A stretch of 64,000 nucleotides of DNA, taken from assembly GCA_050084985.1 (NCBI GenBank), contig JBITNC010000001.1:174282001-174346000 (forward strand), in the 5' to 3' direction. Below are positions 1 to 11,629 of the stretch, piece by piece. Below the pieces are notes generated by a model. The model did not search any database. It saw only the letters and a list, made by a program, of their open reading frames with translations, and was not told the origin of the DNA. The translations under genes were made by a program, and so were the position numbers. The stretch comes from Nageia nagi. Its lineage: Eukaryota; Pinophyta. How positions within the stretch are numbered: position 1 is the first letter of the stretch; each line of letters starts with the position of its first letter.

Positions 1-760
1 TTAAGACATTATTTATTATATTGTACTACATTTGTTGTTAGTCCTATTAACCCATTGAAATATCTTATGGCTAAGCAACATTTATCAGGTAGACTTGCAA
101 AATGGCTAATGTTGTTATATGAATTCAATATAAATATGGTAAAACAAAAATCTATTAAAGGCCATGAAATCACCAATTTGATAGTATATTTCCCTTAATA
201 CAAAGAGGTAGTTGTCCATGAAGAATTTCTATATGAATATAAAGAGTACTCATGCCACCAATAGTGTGCAAACCTATTGGAAGGATGCCAATGATGTGAC
301 TTTGATGAGATCTCAATCCCTAAGGAGTACATATGTCTCATGGAGGACTATCCAATTATTTGCACCCTATACTTTGATGGTTCAAAATGTTCTCATAGAG
401 TAGGAACAAGTATTATTTTGGTATCTCCTATAAATTAGGTAATCCCCATGGCATACAAACTTGATTTTGATTGTACAAATAATATGGCTGAATATGAAGC
501 ATTGATATTAAGATTAAAAGCTGCTATAATTTTAAAAATTAAGAACATTGAGATATATGGGGATCCTAACTTGTTAATCAAGTACAAGATCTCTTTGATA
601 CTAAGGATGAAAAGCTAAAACCTTATAGACTTGTAGTGATTAATTTATTAGATTAATTTGATAGACATACTATTTAGAATATCCCAAGAATTAATAATAG
701 GTATGTAGATGCAATGGCAAGTGCAGCTACACTAGTACCAATTGAAATTAGAGATGAAGA
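1..760 (+). pseudogene. Tat-type Ty3/gypsy RNase H and second (archaeal-type) RNase H, broken
   Basis: The first 198 bases read in one frame as the end of a gypsy RNase H, with LRHY, then PLKYLMAKQHLSGRLAKW and an EF-N-Y-like close (KSIKGHEI). From about 360 a second RNase H follows, with LYFDGSKC carrying its first Asp, then DFDCTNNMAEYEALIL with the Glu of the active site. Two RNase H domains in a row, the second of archaeal type, are known in the Tat lineage of plant Ty3/gypsy elements. The reading frame is broken by stop codons and frame changes, so no protein is made. The RT that should lie upstream is outside the window. The integrase of the same element follows directly. Confidence 0.85.
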
Positions 761-839
761 TACCATCCTTACAATTCATAAGTTATGTTCTCCTTATTAT
801 ATAGATCATATGGATGAGATTCAGGCTTGTCTTATTACA

Positions 840-2119
840 TAAAAAAATAATTTTCAGAATTGGTATGATGATATCTACAAATATTTGAAAACTCAAAAAG
901 TTCCCAACTATTTTGATAGAAATGAAAGAGTAGGATTGAAAAGAACTGCAATAAGATATGTGATCATTAGAGAAGGCTTATATAGGATATCATTTGATGG
1001 TGCATTATTGAGATTCTTAACACAAGATGAGATAGCTACTACCTTAGAACAAGCTCATGATGGTTTATGTGGTGGTCACTTCCATGCAAAAGCACTACAT
1101 ACCAAACTTTTGATGATTGGATACTATTGGTCTTTTATGGAAGAGGATTGTAAGGCTCATGTTAAAACTTGTTTGTAATGTCAAAAACATGCAAATTTAG
1201 AGAAATAACCTACCCAAGAGTTACATTTTATTATTTCTCCATGGCTATTTGCTACTTGGTGCATATATTTGATTGGTATTATTAATTTTCATTCTAGGGA
1301 GGGACATAAATTTGTTATTATAGCTATAGAATTCACCACCAAATGGGTGGAAGCAATCCCAATGAAATCAATCACTCAAACTAAAATCATCACATTCCTC
1401 ATAGAAAACATCATCACAAGGTTTGGTGTACCATAGATGTTGATAATGGATAATGGCCTGAATTTCAAAGGTAAAGACATGAAGGCTTTTTGTAAGACGT
1501 TTCATATTGCACAAACCTTTTCTTTTGTCTATTACCGTCAAGGTAATGGTCAACCTGAAGCCAAAAATAAGACAATCAAGAGCATACTTGCCAAAAAATG
1601 GTATAAATACAAGAAAGGTTAGCATGAGCAATTACCATATGCATTATGAGCATATAGAACTAGTATCCATACAGCCACTGGGGCAACACCATTTTCATTA
1701 GTATATGGAGATGAAGCCATTTTCTTGCTCGAGTTGGAGATCCCCTCCCTTAGAATTTCCTTACAAGATGACATATCTAATGAATATGTAAGAAAACAAG
1801 GTTGTAATAGCTAAAATCATTAGATGAGAAGAGAATCAGAGCCATTGAACATTAAAAAGTATATCATGAAAAACTTAAGAGAGAATTTGGGAAGAAAATC
1901 AAAGAAAAGGAATTCAAGGTGGGAGATCTAGTATTGAAAGAAAATATTAACAGAACATCAACAAATGAAGAAACAAAACGCAAGTCTAAGCCTAATTGGT
2001 TGGTCCCATATGTTGTAATTGATGCAACAAGTTCAGGTGCATATAAACTATCATTCATGGATGGAAAAGAAGAACCAAAGATATTCAATGCCATCCATAT
2101 TAAACATTTCTATGCTTAG
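840..2119 (+). pseudogene. Tat-type Ty3/gypsy integrase, broken
   Basis: The zinc-binding part is seen at about 1045-1185 (HDGLCGGHFHAKALH, then C-x3-H with a stop codon before CQKH). The core follows from about 1240: FVIIAIEFTTKWVEAIPMKS, then IMDNGLNF with the second catalytic Asp, then GNGQPEAKNKTI with the catalytic Glu. The first catalytic Asp is gone: the family has W-x-I-D-x-I-G, and here the text reads WCIYLIGI. The C-terminal domain is well kept (VGDLVLKENINRTS and PNWLVPYVV) and ends at the stop at 2117-2119. It would insert retroelement cDNA in the nucleus; this copy has stops near 1176, 1435 and 1620 and cannot work. Confidence 0.88.
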
Positions 2120-2600
2120 AAATGATAGCAACATGCCCCATAAAACATAGAATTCATGAGTAGGGGCATGCAAATTTTTTTTTTTTTAAATACAAAACTT
2201 CCCATGGCTCTAGTAACATGCACTACAAGCAGCCCACTAGTGGCATACAAAAAAATGATGATAACAAAAAAAAACTTGAGAATTATTATCTCCCCTTCTA
2301 GAATTCACTCTACATTCTATGCTACATTTCTCATAGCTTTTAATAGTATTATTCTCTTCCATATGCTATTGATTCATGAATGTTACCCAAATGGTGATGT
2401 TGTGGATTTGGGTTGTGGCATACTTCATGCATGTGAAAAGATGGATTCTCTTACCCCCTTTTTAAGCATCAAATGGGGGCAATCTCATATTCAATTGAAA
2501 GTATGATGAATAAGTAGATTTTAACCAATAAAAGATAAAATAATTTTATTTTGATAAAATTCAAGGATTTGTATGCCACTAGCAATGTAGATAACTATTA
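2120..2600 (+). other. Tat element 3' non-coding region, first part
   Basis: Between the integrase stop and the tandem repeats I see no kept coding frame. A T-run lies at 2177-2187. Near 2474 there is a purine-rich AAATGGGGGCAA like an internal polypurine tract. An open frame of 116 codons at 2156-2506 has no recognisable domain and is judged chance. Confidence 0.5.
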
Positions 2601-3190
2601 TCATGATGCCAACATCATGAAATAGTCCAATGTATTCGAATCATAGACATAAACCTATGATCATTGATAGCCAATGGCACAATTAGTGAGAGTTCTCTCA
2701 CTTAAAAGAAAACTAATGATGCAACCATGAGCAATATGTTGACATTGGATCATCTCCAATGGATGATACAACTTGTTGTGTACCCACATGGTTTTTTCTT
2801 TGAACCAATCCAAAGCATAATATATTCAGATCATAAACATAAAATGTATGATCATCGATGGCTAATGACATGGCTAGTAAGAGTTCACTCACTTAAAAGT
2901 AAACTGGTAATGCAACTATAAGCAAGATGTTGACATTGGATCATCTCCAATGGATGATACAACTTACTTTGTATCCATATTATTTTTTCTTTGAACTAAT
3001 CCAAAGCATAATGTATTTGGATCATAGAAATAAAATGTATTATTATCGATGGCCAATGACATGGCTAGTGAGAGCTCACTCACTTAAAAGTTAAATCGAT
3101 GATGTAGCCAAAAGTTAATTGCTAATATTGATTCATCATCAATGGATGAAATAAATAAATATGCATCCACCATATTTTTATGACTAACAC
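2600..3190 (+). repeat. Tandem repeat, about 190-bp unit, three copies
   Basis: The stretch with CCAAAGCATAAT, GATCATAAACAT, TCGATGGC, TCACTCACTTAAAAG and GGATCATCTCCAATGGATG recurs with copies near 2621, 2807 and 2998, a spacing of 190-191 bases. Copies 2 and 3 are close to each other, copy 1 is more diverged and the last copy fades out by 3190. It lies between integrase and the polypurine tract, the place where Tat elements are known to carry variable tandem repeats that can seed satellites. Confidence 0.85.
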
Positions 3191-3718
3191 ATTATTATAG
3201 GTTTCTACATCCTGAAGAGTAGAAGAAAATACAAAGAATTGTATGCTGTTAGAGACGTACATACTATTCCCTAAGCCATCAATGGCATCCATTTCATCAC
3301 CATTTCAGCTTAGTCAAAGCAGATCTTCTCTCTTTCAAGGCATGGACATATTTGCAAATGGTTCTTGAGTATCAAAAATGATGGAATGTCCAAATTCATG
3401 GTTGAAGTAGTACAAGGGGCAAAAAACACATCTTCCATCTCCAAAATTAGATATGAGATAATACAATTTCCTGATAGCATAGTCATTTCCATCATCTACA
3501 TAGCATCATTCCTAGAGAGAGATTCTTCATTATATTTTACCTTGGTTGCACCATTCACGGAACTTTATTGGTTCATACAAGATAAAAGGGGGTAGCAAGG
3601 GATCCTCCTTATCATCATCAACAACAAGGGATAGTACAACAAAGAGTTCAAAGTTCTCAAAAACATTTCTTCTACATTTCTTATTTGGACATGTAATTTC
3701 ATTGTTTCAATCACATCT

Positions 3719-3733
3719 CCAAATAGAGGCAAA
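3719..3733 (+). promoter_or_regulatory. Polypurine tract before the 3' LTR
   Basis: CCAAATAGAGGCAAA lies directly before an LTR start TGTAGATGCC. The same arrangement is seen at 25884-25898 and, on the other strand, after 35598 and 61445. It would prime plus-strand DNA synthesis. Confidence 0.7.
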
Positions 3734-4361
3734 TGTAGATGCCTAAATATGAATTATTATTTATTAAATAATTCATTTTAGAGCTTGAATGATGTATTAT
3801 GTAAAAAGGGGGTTAAAATAATACCCTAAGTAATGGTAAAGCTATATGATAGGAATAGTGGACCCTTGTGGTATGTATAGGGGGTCAAAAAGATCAAAGT
3901 CATGTAAACTTGTATCATATATAAAGGCATCAATTGATGACCTTAAACCTTATGGGAAAATGGATATGAGGAGGGCTCAAGAGAGATTCTAGCACATGAT
4001 ACATCACTCTATTATGCACAAATATTATTCATAAGTTATATCTTATGTTTGCTATTTGATAATTCTTTTGTTTGCTCATTGCTACATTATTTATTGCATC
4101 TATTATATTATTTATCTTAAGTCATCAATGGTGTGTCATGTATAGGTTGCCAATGATGTGCAATTGAATGAATGTATGCTTGTATTTTGTATATGTTTCT
4201 CTTTATAAAATGAACATACGATCTAATTAAACATAAGTATATTTCTATTATGAGTTATTACCATATTTAAGATATATGCATAATAAGAAATAAGTAGACC
4301 AATAGTGTATTAATTAACCCCCATAAATAATTAATTACATTATTTTGAGGCTACACTTACA
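3734..4361 (+). repeat. 3' LTR of the Tat element at the left edge
   Basis: It begins TGTAGATGCCTAAATATG, close to the other LTR starts in the window (TGTAGACACCTAAAA at 19297 and 25899), and then has the same AT-rich palindrome-like text around TTATTTATTAAATAA. A TATA-like ATATATAAAGG is near 3925. The end is set at the CA of 4360-4361 because TACACTTACA resembles the other LTR ends; no partner LTR is in the window, so the right end is uncertain. Confidence 0.6.
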
Positions 4362-4405
4362 TAAATATTTGATCAAATTGAGTTTAATGCAGTAGTTAGG
4401 AGAAC

Positions 4406-4729
4406 ATGGAAACACAACCAAAATGGTACAATAAAATTTTTTATTATCTTTATCATCAAGTTAGAGGATATAGGACTAATGGTTGTGTTGCATTAAGGAA
4501 GAATTTGCAAAAACTCATTAATAGTGGTAAAATAAAATGTGATACAAATAATAATGAGGATTATTATCAATATGAATGTAGTGAAGATGATATGCAAGTC
4601 AATAACATAAATGCTAAGATAACTCAAGAAAACATCTCAAAGATATCATGTTCAAAATATGATCAAGATGAAATCATTTTGTATAATTTTCTCCAAATAT
4701 CTCATATGCATACAGAATATTTCTTATAG
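4406..4729 (+). pseudogene. C-terminal piece of a Tat-type gag
   Basis: The frame of 107 codons holds YHQVRGYRTNGCVALRK followed by NLQKLINSGKI. This matches the zinc-finger-like end of Tat gag (C-x2-H ... GH-x4-C, then a basic helix ending LI-SGKI), as in the better copy at 48000 on the other strand. The first Cys and one His are lost. The rest, rich in N, D and I, is not recognisable. It begins only about 45 bases after the LTR, so most of gag has been deleted or the two pieces were joined by a rearrangement. Confidence 0.6.
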
Positions 4730-5373
4730 ATTCTCAAGAATACGTATGTATACACTCATATTTCAACTAATAACTTTTCAAAAATGATTAAAATCAATTT
4801 CAAAGATAATGAGGTACTAATAATGAAAATGAAGAATCAATTAACCATAAAAAGAAAGAATAAGTTGTAAATATTGACACAGACCTAGGGGTAGGTCAAT
4901 TCAAACTTATCATATTTTAGAAAGAGTTCCAAAAGTTTAACAGTATGTAGATATCATATGACATCAATTGATGACACTCTATTAAGAAGAAACATGAGTG
5001 ATGACATTCCATAAATGAATAAAATTATGAAATAGCAAAGGTTCATAAAGTTATATATATCAAGATGATTGTAAAAATAAAATCAAAACCAACAAAATCA
5101 ATTGCAACATTTTTTAAGTATCCTAAGAAGTTCAATTACAAGAAGAAAGGGTGAACAATAATAGGAAAATAATAAAGTGTGTAGTAAAAGACAAGTATAA
5201 TTTTGCAGATATTTCTATGATTAACTTATATTGTATGCACAAAGATAAGCCTATTACTCTTGTCTTCTAGAATATTGATGCTCTTTTGTAATTATTGGGG
5301 GAAAAGGTCCCCTAATTCAAAGGTAAGTTTAGTTATTATTCTCCAATTTGATCTTTGTAACTCACTTTATTAT
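4730..5373. other. AT-rich stretch, no gene seen
   Basis: No kept frame or repeat is visible. From its position it may be the decayed continuation of the gag fragment, but nothing in the text shows it. Confidence 0.4.
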
Positions 5374-5507
5374 CCTTCCATTGGGTACTTGGGGTAATAA
5401 GTACTTGATTATTCTCATCCCTTAGGTACTTGGGGAAATAAGTACTTGATAATGATGATTCTCTTAGTTTATTATCATCCCTTGGGTACTTGGGGTAATA
5501 AGTACTA
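5374..5507 (+). repeat. Short repeat with inverted core, three copies
   Basis: The word GGTACTTGGGGTAATAAGTAC occurs at about 5384, 5424 and 5485, each time after a form of CATCCCTT. The core is an inverted repeat, GTACTT and AAGTAC around GGGGTAAT. The middle copy has A for T in the loop. Spacing is 41 then 60 bases, so this is an irregular local duplication. Confidence 0.75.
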
Positions 5508-5756
5508 TTGTGATTCCCCTATTTATGATGATACTTATAGTTTATACTTAATGACGTTGATTCTTATTCTTTAATAGTTATGATGATCCTTATAGCTTGA
5601 TAGTTATGTGATTATCCTATGATATGATGAGTTAACAAGTTTTATATGAGATATTATATGTGGAAAACATTTATTATTTTAATATGATTGTGGGTTACTT
5701 AGTATTTATCTTGGGTTGTTTCCATGAGGAGAGATCCATAATGTTCACAACCAAGC

Positions 5757-5914
5757 CAAAGAGGGGGCAAGATATTGGTAAAAAATGGGCACCCAAGCTA
5801 CCATCATGAAGACATGTTCAGGGACTATGTTCTTACTTCATCTTTATTATACTTTGAATTATGCTTTGCTTTCCTTTCTTCAAAAGTATCAAATTATATT
5901 CAAAGTGGGGCATC
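5757..5914 (+). other. Possible Tat 3' end with two polypurine tracts
   Basis: CAAAGAGGGGGCAAGA at 5757-5772 and TCAAAGTGGGGCATC at 5900-5914 are about 140 bases apart. The same pair occurs at 18295-18310 and 18422-18436, where the second is followed by a clear LTR start. Here the text after 5914 does not start TGT, so an LTR from 5915 to about 6460 (with TATA-like CTATAAATGTG near 6135) is only a guess. Confidence 0.35.
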
Positions 5915-6509
5915 TATTAAAATATAAAAAGAAATTTTAATTTAATTAAAATATACCTTTTAGGAATTTTTAAATGATTTATTTATTTAAGTGATTTAAT
6001 TCTCTTTTTATTTTGCACACTCACTACCTTTATGTTTTATGGTAATAGGTTAGCTCGATGATAAAACCAAGAACAAGTCTTGGTATTTGAACAACATAAT
6101 ACCAAGGAGGATCCTTGGCACTTGATCTACTATCTATAAATGTGTAAGGGTTGTGCATGAGAAATTAAGACATGATATGGAATCCTTAATAGGTGGTAAA
6201 CATATTTTGGTCTGTTGATTGGTATTTTGCAACAGCACCTATCATATCTAGATCTTATTATACTTTGAATACTACATTCTTATGATATTTTGATTCATCA
6301 TGTGTACACAACTTAGTTTGAAAGAGGACTTATTAATGATGACCAAAGGATTTGAATGATACTATGAGTGATGTTGAGCGATGATGCTCCATAGGTTAAG
6401 ATTAATTGAATATATTTGATCATTTTCATCTTTCATATTGAATTACTTTAGTCAATAATAAGACTATGATATTTCTAAATTTTGTTATTATTGGTTGTAA
6501 TTTAACATA

Positions 6510-7720
6510 TTTAATAACCCTAGTAATTTATTACTTTTGTTATAACAACATCATTATAAGAGTTATTAAGCAAATAAAGTGTACTAATGATATCACCTCT
6601 AGGAAAAATCATAGAACCTTTAGAAACCTTCCAACTATTATTACTGAATACAATTATATACCCTCCACCATCAAGTTTTATTTTCAAAATGAGATTCCTT
6701 TTCAAATCTGGTATGTGCCTCACCTCTTTAGCATCCATTGATTTTTGTTAGGGAGTTTAATATTAACCTTTCCCATACCAACTATCATGCATGCCTCATC
6801 ATTATTCAACTTAGATTGTCTAAAATCCTCTTGAACATACTCAACAAAATAACCCTTGTAAGAAGTTGCATGGAAATAAGTACTTGAATCCAACAACCAA
6901 TAATCATTATGCATGTCTAGAATTAATATCAAATAATCCTTAATAAAATCACCATCCATGTTGGCCTCATGATTATTACCGTCATTCCCATTTATTTCCT
7001 ATCCATGTTGCTTCCTAGCTTGATAATCCCTCTTGGAAATTCCTTTCTTCCCACTATACTAGCACTCAATGTTTCCTTTTCCATTGAAGTTACCTTCATG
7101 AATCCCTTGAGTTTGAGTCCCATGTATTTCCCTCTATCTTTTTATTTTCTCAACAAGTAGTGAACTTGGGTAACCTATTGGTTCCCCCATGTATTTTCTC
7201 TGCATGTCTTACTCGAAAGGATGCCCACCACATCATTAAACACCAGCTTGTTAGAACTCAAGAATAATTACTTACTACCATCACAAAACTGTTCCAGTTG
7301 TTTGATAATGAAAAAAATAATAAAAAGGCCCTTATTTCATCATCAAAATCTAACTTCACTAAATTCAATTGGTTAGTCATAATAGTAAACTTATTCAAAT
7401 GATCTGGAATAGAAACTTCATCAAAAATTTGTATATTAAATAAATTTTTCATGAGAAATACCTTGTTTGATATCGAGGGTCTCTCATACATCTTGGCCAA
7501 CTTGTCCATGACACCCTTAATTATCTTTTCCTTTGATATGTTGAAGGCATCTATTTCTCCCAGACACAACCTTATCATACCTAACACCTTTGTATCAAGC
7601 AAATCCCTATTCTCATTCAATGTACTTAAAAGGTTTCTTTGCTACTCCCTCAAGATTTAAGAACAAATCCTTTTGGTACAAATAGTCCTCCATTTTCATC
7701 TTTTAAAACCAAAAATTTTA
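6510..7720 (-). pseudogene. Ty1/copia gag, protease and pre-integrase piece, broken
   Basis: Reading down the minus strand, gag begins near 7695 (MEDYLYQKDL), and 7620-7258 gives a long kept stretch with AFNISKEK, MDKLAKMYERPSISNKVFLMK, LFNIQIFD, HLNKF and DFDDEIRAFLLF, typical of copia gag. After a short gap the protease is seen at about 6905 as YWLLDSSTYFHAT, where the family has WLLDSGAS-HMT; the active-site Gly is replaced. The pre-integrase part follows with VRHIPDLKRNLI. Frames change several times. The element stops near 6510 and the rest of pol is missing. Confidence 0.85.
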
Positions 7721-7804
7721 GGCATTAAACTTCTCCACTCAAAACCTCCTTTCTTCTTCCATCGGTCCCACTTGATATAGAATCCATCCCTTTGAAAACA
7801 AAAC

Positions 7805-7817
7805 CTTTGATACTAAT
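7805..7817 (-). promoter_or_regulatory. Primer binding site, initiator-Met type
   Basis: On the minus strand TTAGTATCAAAGG follows the LTR end CTTAACA. This matches TGGTATCAGAG, complementary to initiator tRNA-Met, with a few changes. It fixes the orientation of the copia fragment. Confidence 0.55.
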
Positions 7818-8257
7818 TGTTAAGATTCAATATATAAAAATAAAGTTGATTAATTACTTTACTCAAAATAAAAATAGAGATTAAGAAAATAAGATCAACT
7901 AGAAAATACACAAGCATGTAATATGGTTCACCCAATATGGGCTATGTCAATGGAGAATACTTATTCCTTTATTTATATTAATCCAAATCCACCAAGATAT
8001 ACAACCAAAAATAACATTGATATACTTTATTTTTGGTTACATAGTAATCCTCACTACAAAGTTCAATCTCTATCATAAAGTACTACATCCTCTTGTATTT
8101 CTCACACAGAAAAATCTATACTCCAATTCTCTCATCTAGCTAACTTGTTACAATGAATCTTACAACATATTTATAGAGATTCATACAAGCTTAATTATAA
8201 CCTAAACTGAAGTAAAAAATCATGCAATAAATCATTCAATAATAACAACCTTTTCTA
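7818..8257 (-). repeat. 5' LTR of the minus-strand copia fragment
   Basis: The plus text begins TGTTAAGATTCAAT, the reverse of a copia LTR end. On the minus strand it has a TATA-like CTATAAATATG near 8175 and the phrase ATTGGGTGAACCAT, also found in the solo copia LTR at 42360-42907. The outer end near 8257 is a guess from TGTTATTATTGAATG on the minus strand; no partner LTR is seen. Confidence 0.55.
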
Positions 8258-9806
8258 GACTTAAAACAAGATAAGAGTGAGTTTCCAAGCCTAAAAATAG
8301 ATCTTTTCAAACTTTGGAGCATGATCGGTATGCATTAGACCAATCCTCTTATCAGATCATCTTCCTTATGGGTAATTACTATTGATATTCCCTTATGAGG
8401 TAGATTGATAATTCCTAATCTTCACTTAGGAGGAATATTGGTTGATTCAACATCCAACTGGCAATTCTTGATCTACCCTTAGAAAGAAGATTCAAAGATG
8501 TAACCTAAAAAGGTAGCATAGCATTGTATGATCTACCATGTATATGAAAATTATAAAATGGAGAGATATGTAACATATTCAAATTTTCCTTTCATTTAAA
8601 CCTCTCTAATTGCATACTAATCAAGGTATCATAACCATTTTTCAATTTTTATGCAAACAAATAGTGACAACCAAGTTTGCATTATCATTTAAGATAGTGC
8701 TGCAAACAGAACAAACTTCATCTAGCATAATCATTACCACTAAATCAACTTTAAAAGTTATCATAATGACTAGAAACCATCCTAGGTTCAAATATCATTT
8801 GATTATGATTCATCTACAGAGTTTGTTCTCCTATACCCTTCATTAGGAACCATAATAGACATTTCACAAGTTATTGCCTTAATAGTTGCCCAACATTTTG
8901 TTCTCCAACCAAAAGGATGTATTCATTGTTTACCTTCATGTTTGGGGTTCAAAGATATAATGCTATAGACTGGCTATAAATTTTCAGAATACACTAAACA
9001 CATGCAAATCTCTAGTGAAGAGTTTTAAACTTATTTCAACCCATTTTTCTTAAGCTTATCAGTCCAACATAGTATATGTTTAATGAACACTCCACAAACA
9101 TTATATTTATTCTTATCTTTAAAGTAACATACAATGTAGTCAATATTTCCAATGGTTGTATATACATTTATTTGTACATATCAGAATAATCAAAGTTAAA
9201 GCTAAGAAGTTACCCCTTTTAGACTCATGTTTTTCCAATTATGCCCCTATAAGATTTGCATGTACATAAATAATTATTTTAATAATCTTAATTATTTGAA
9301 ACCAACTGAATTTAAATCATTGAAATTATCCATATTATTCATGATTTTGATATCATTATACATAGTATCATGTAAAAGGTTTCTTGACATAGTAATCAGT
9401 TTTAACTAGTATTTGTAAGTTAAATTCCAAACACATCAACATATTTGCTCTTAAATTTATTACAAACAAGAGTAATAGGTAAATGACTATTTAAATCTAA
9501 CAATATGAAATAAGAATCATATATTCATCCAAGGAAACCATTAAGTAAATTCAAACATAATTCAAGTATATATTCAACATTTGATATCCCAACTTAACAT
9601 TACATCAAACTATAGTCATATGGTCTGAGTATTCCACACCAAAATTTGGTCTCAAGGAACCTTAGTAAGTTAATACTACATAACATCAAACATCTATTAA
9701 ATAATACACTAACCAAAATTATATCAATATAGAAAAAATTCCATATAATGATCTTCTAAATGTGTGAATGATACTTTTGACAAAAAGTTCCAATAAAATC
9801 CATGAT
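8258..9806. other. AT-rich stretch, no gene seen
   Basis: Only short chance frames are present (for example 8610-8846 and 9227-9409) and none shows a domain. I see no tandem repeat or LTR pair. Confidence 0.5.
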
Positions 9807-10986
9807 TGTGAGGTCCCCCTTTCATCCTTGTAAATAATTATGGAATCTAATATATTCCATCTTTATAATATATTTTATTATTGCATTGTACTTTTAGTTA
9901 TGGCTTGGGATAGAAGACTTAATGGGTCAATGGATCCCACTATGAGCCCTAAGTGGGACGTCTTCCTCCCAAGCATAGAAGAGGATTTTTATTATACTTT
10001 GAGATCCTAATCATGATTATGGGAATCCCAAGGTTTGTTTAGCACTTAGGATATTGGATGAGCACTTATGTACATATGCCAACCTTGAGGAGACTCTTAT
10101 ACCCCCATGTTAGTCCATGGTTATACCTATCCACCACACATGGCTCCTAGATTCGTGTTAGGCATGCATGGCACTACATATCCCATGTTGGCATTTATGA
10201 CACTCCAAGCACCCACATGGAATGCTTTATTTCTAGGCACCCATGTTGGGCATTCTAGTCCCTCCAAGAGGCTAACATTGGATTAAAGGAGTTGGGAATG
10301 ATTTCTAGTTGATATCTAGACCTAGCCAAGTGTTATAAAAGGATTTTAGAGCCTCATATTTAGATATGCTTGATTATTATTACACTCATACCATCTAAAG
10401 GATAAGAAAACTTAGCAACACTAAGCAAACCCCTAGTTATGGCATCTAGGAGGGCTATTAGGTTGATTGATCCTATTAGTCTATGGCATTAGTGTAGCAC
10501 CCTTACCCATCTAGTGGTATTCCAAGGTTGAGCTTCTACCATCCATTTGGTCATGAGGATAAGAGGAGGGCTTCTTCGGTGGAGAGGATTTAGGTTTTGA
10601 GGGAGAAAGACTATCTTGTCCATCTGTCTAGCTTGAGGATATACATTATGCCCTAGTTAGCTCCATTGAGGCCAACATGCAACTCTAGGAGCTTGGTATT
10701 ATATAATTATTAATTCTATATCATACACATATCTAGTGGGCATTTGGATCTCATGTTATATTATGTTATTATCCATTATTGCAACATTTTGGTTTAATTA
10801 TCTATTCTTGCATGTGTAAGCCAAATGTTGGCATAGTGAGCTTGTAATAATTGTGTGGATTGATATTGGCCACACATTGGCATATTTGAGTTGTGAATGC
10901 ATTGTTTAAATACCCTAGACTAGATGCTAGGGTTTACTAGAATGAATTTACTAGTTTGCATTGGAGATTGTATTTGGATCTTTATA
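9807..10986 (+). repeat. 5' LTR of the chromovirus
   Basis: It starts TGTGAGGTCCCCC and ends TTTATA, where the 3' copy ends TTTACA. A TATA box TGTTATAAAAGGA is at 10331-10343 and is also kept in the other LTR. By eye the two LTRs differ at well over one base in ten, so insertion was long ago. Confidence 0.93.
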
Positions 10987-11002
10987 GTTGTATTAGAGTT
11001 GA
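10987..11002 (+). promoter_or_regulatory. Primer binding site of the chromovirus
   Basis: GTTGTATTAGAGTTGA follows the 5' LTR directly and resembles TGGTATCAGAG, the initiator tRNA-Met primer site used by many plant elements. Confidence 0.55.
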
Positions 11003-11600
11003 AGATATTTCCACCTGAGGAAATGGAAACTAGATCTATATCCATAGTGAGTAAGTTAGAGTTTAGAAGGGTGTTTTTTTGCAAACTTTTGTAAAAATTT
11101 GAGGATAATGAGATCCCTTAGGAGGAGAGGGAAAGGATCTTATGGTTCTAGATTGAAAAAAATGAGGATAAGATGTCCAAAAAGAGAGGGCATACATGGG
11201 AACCGAAATCTATTTATTTGCACAAGATTCCAAAAAAGATCAAAATCTTGCTTGAGATCTACTGAGGAACTACTAAAGAGTTCTAAAGAGACACCACCTT
11301 CCAATTATACCATGATTTTTTGGGTTATGGAGTGGTAGCATGGTAGAAGTCCAACATTGGAAAGGAGGTAGCTAGAACTTCAATATTTGGATTAGATCTA
11401 CCTAGAGGAGTTAGAGAGGTAGATAACCCTTTGGATCAGAAGAAGAGGGGAGAATGAAAGCTGACACTTAGATTTAGTGCTACCAATATTAGATTAGAGG
11501 CCATAACTTAGATGATATTAGCCAAGAAAATGAGTTCTATCATCTAAAAGGGGGAGATCAAATGGGGTTGCATTTTTACCTTGGACAAGGGAGAACCCAT
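11003..11600 (+). pseudogene. Remnant of chromovirus gag-protease region
   Basis: This short piece lies where gag and protease should be. It has a purine-rich open frame at 11099-11338 with many Arg, Lys and Ser codons but no gag domain or protease D-S/T-G motif that I can read. It is about 600 bases, against well over 1.5 kb in a full element, so a deletion is likely. Confidence 0.45.
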
Positions 11601-11629
11601 GTTGCATTCTAGGAGACCAAGGAGCAACT

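Noticed and set aside
2156-2506. 116-codon open frame after the Tat integrase
   Set aside because: Starts in a T-run, no domain, and lies in the 3' non-coding region.
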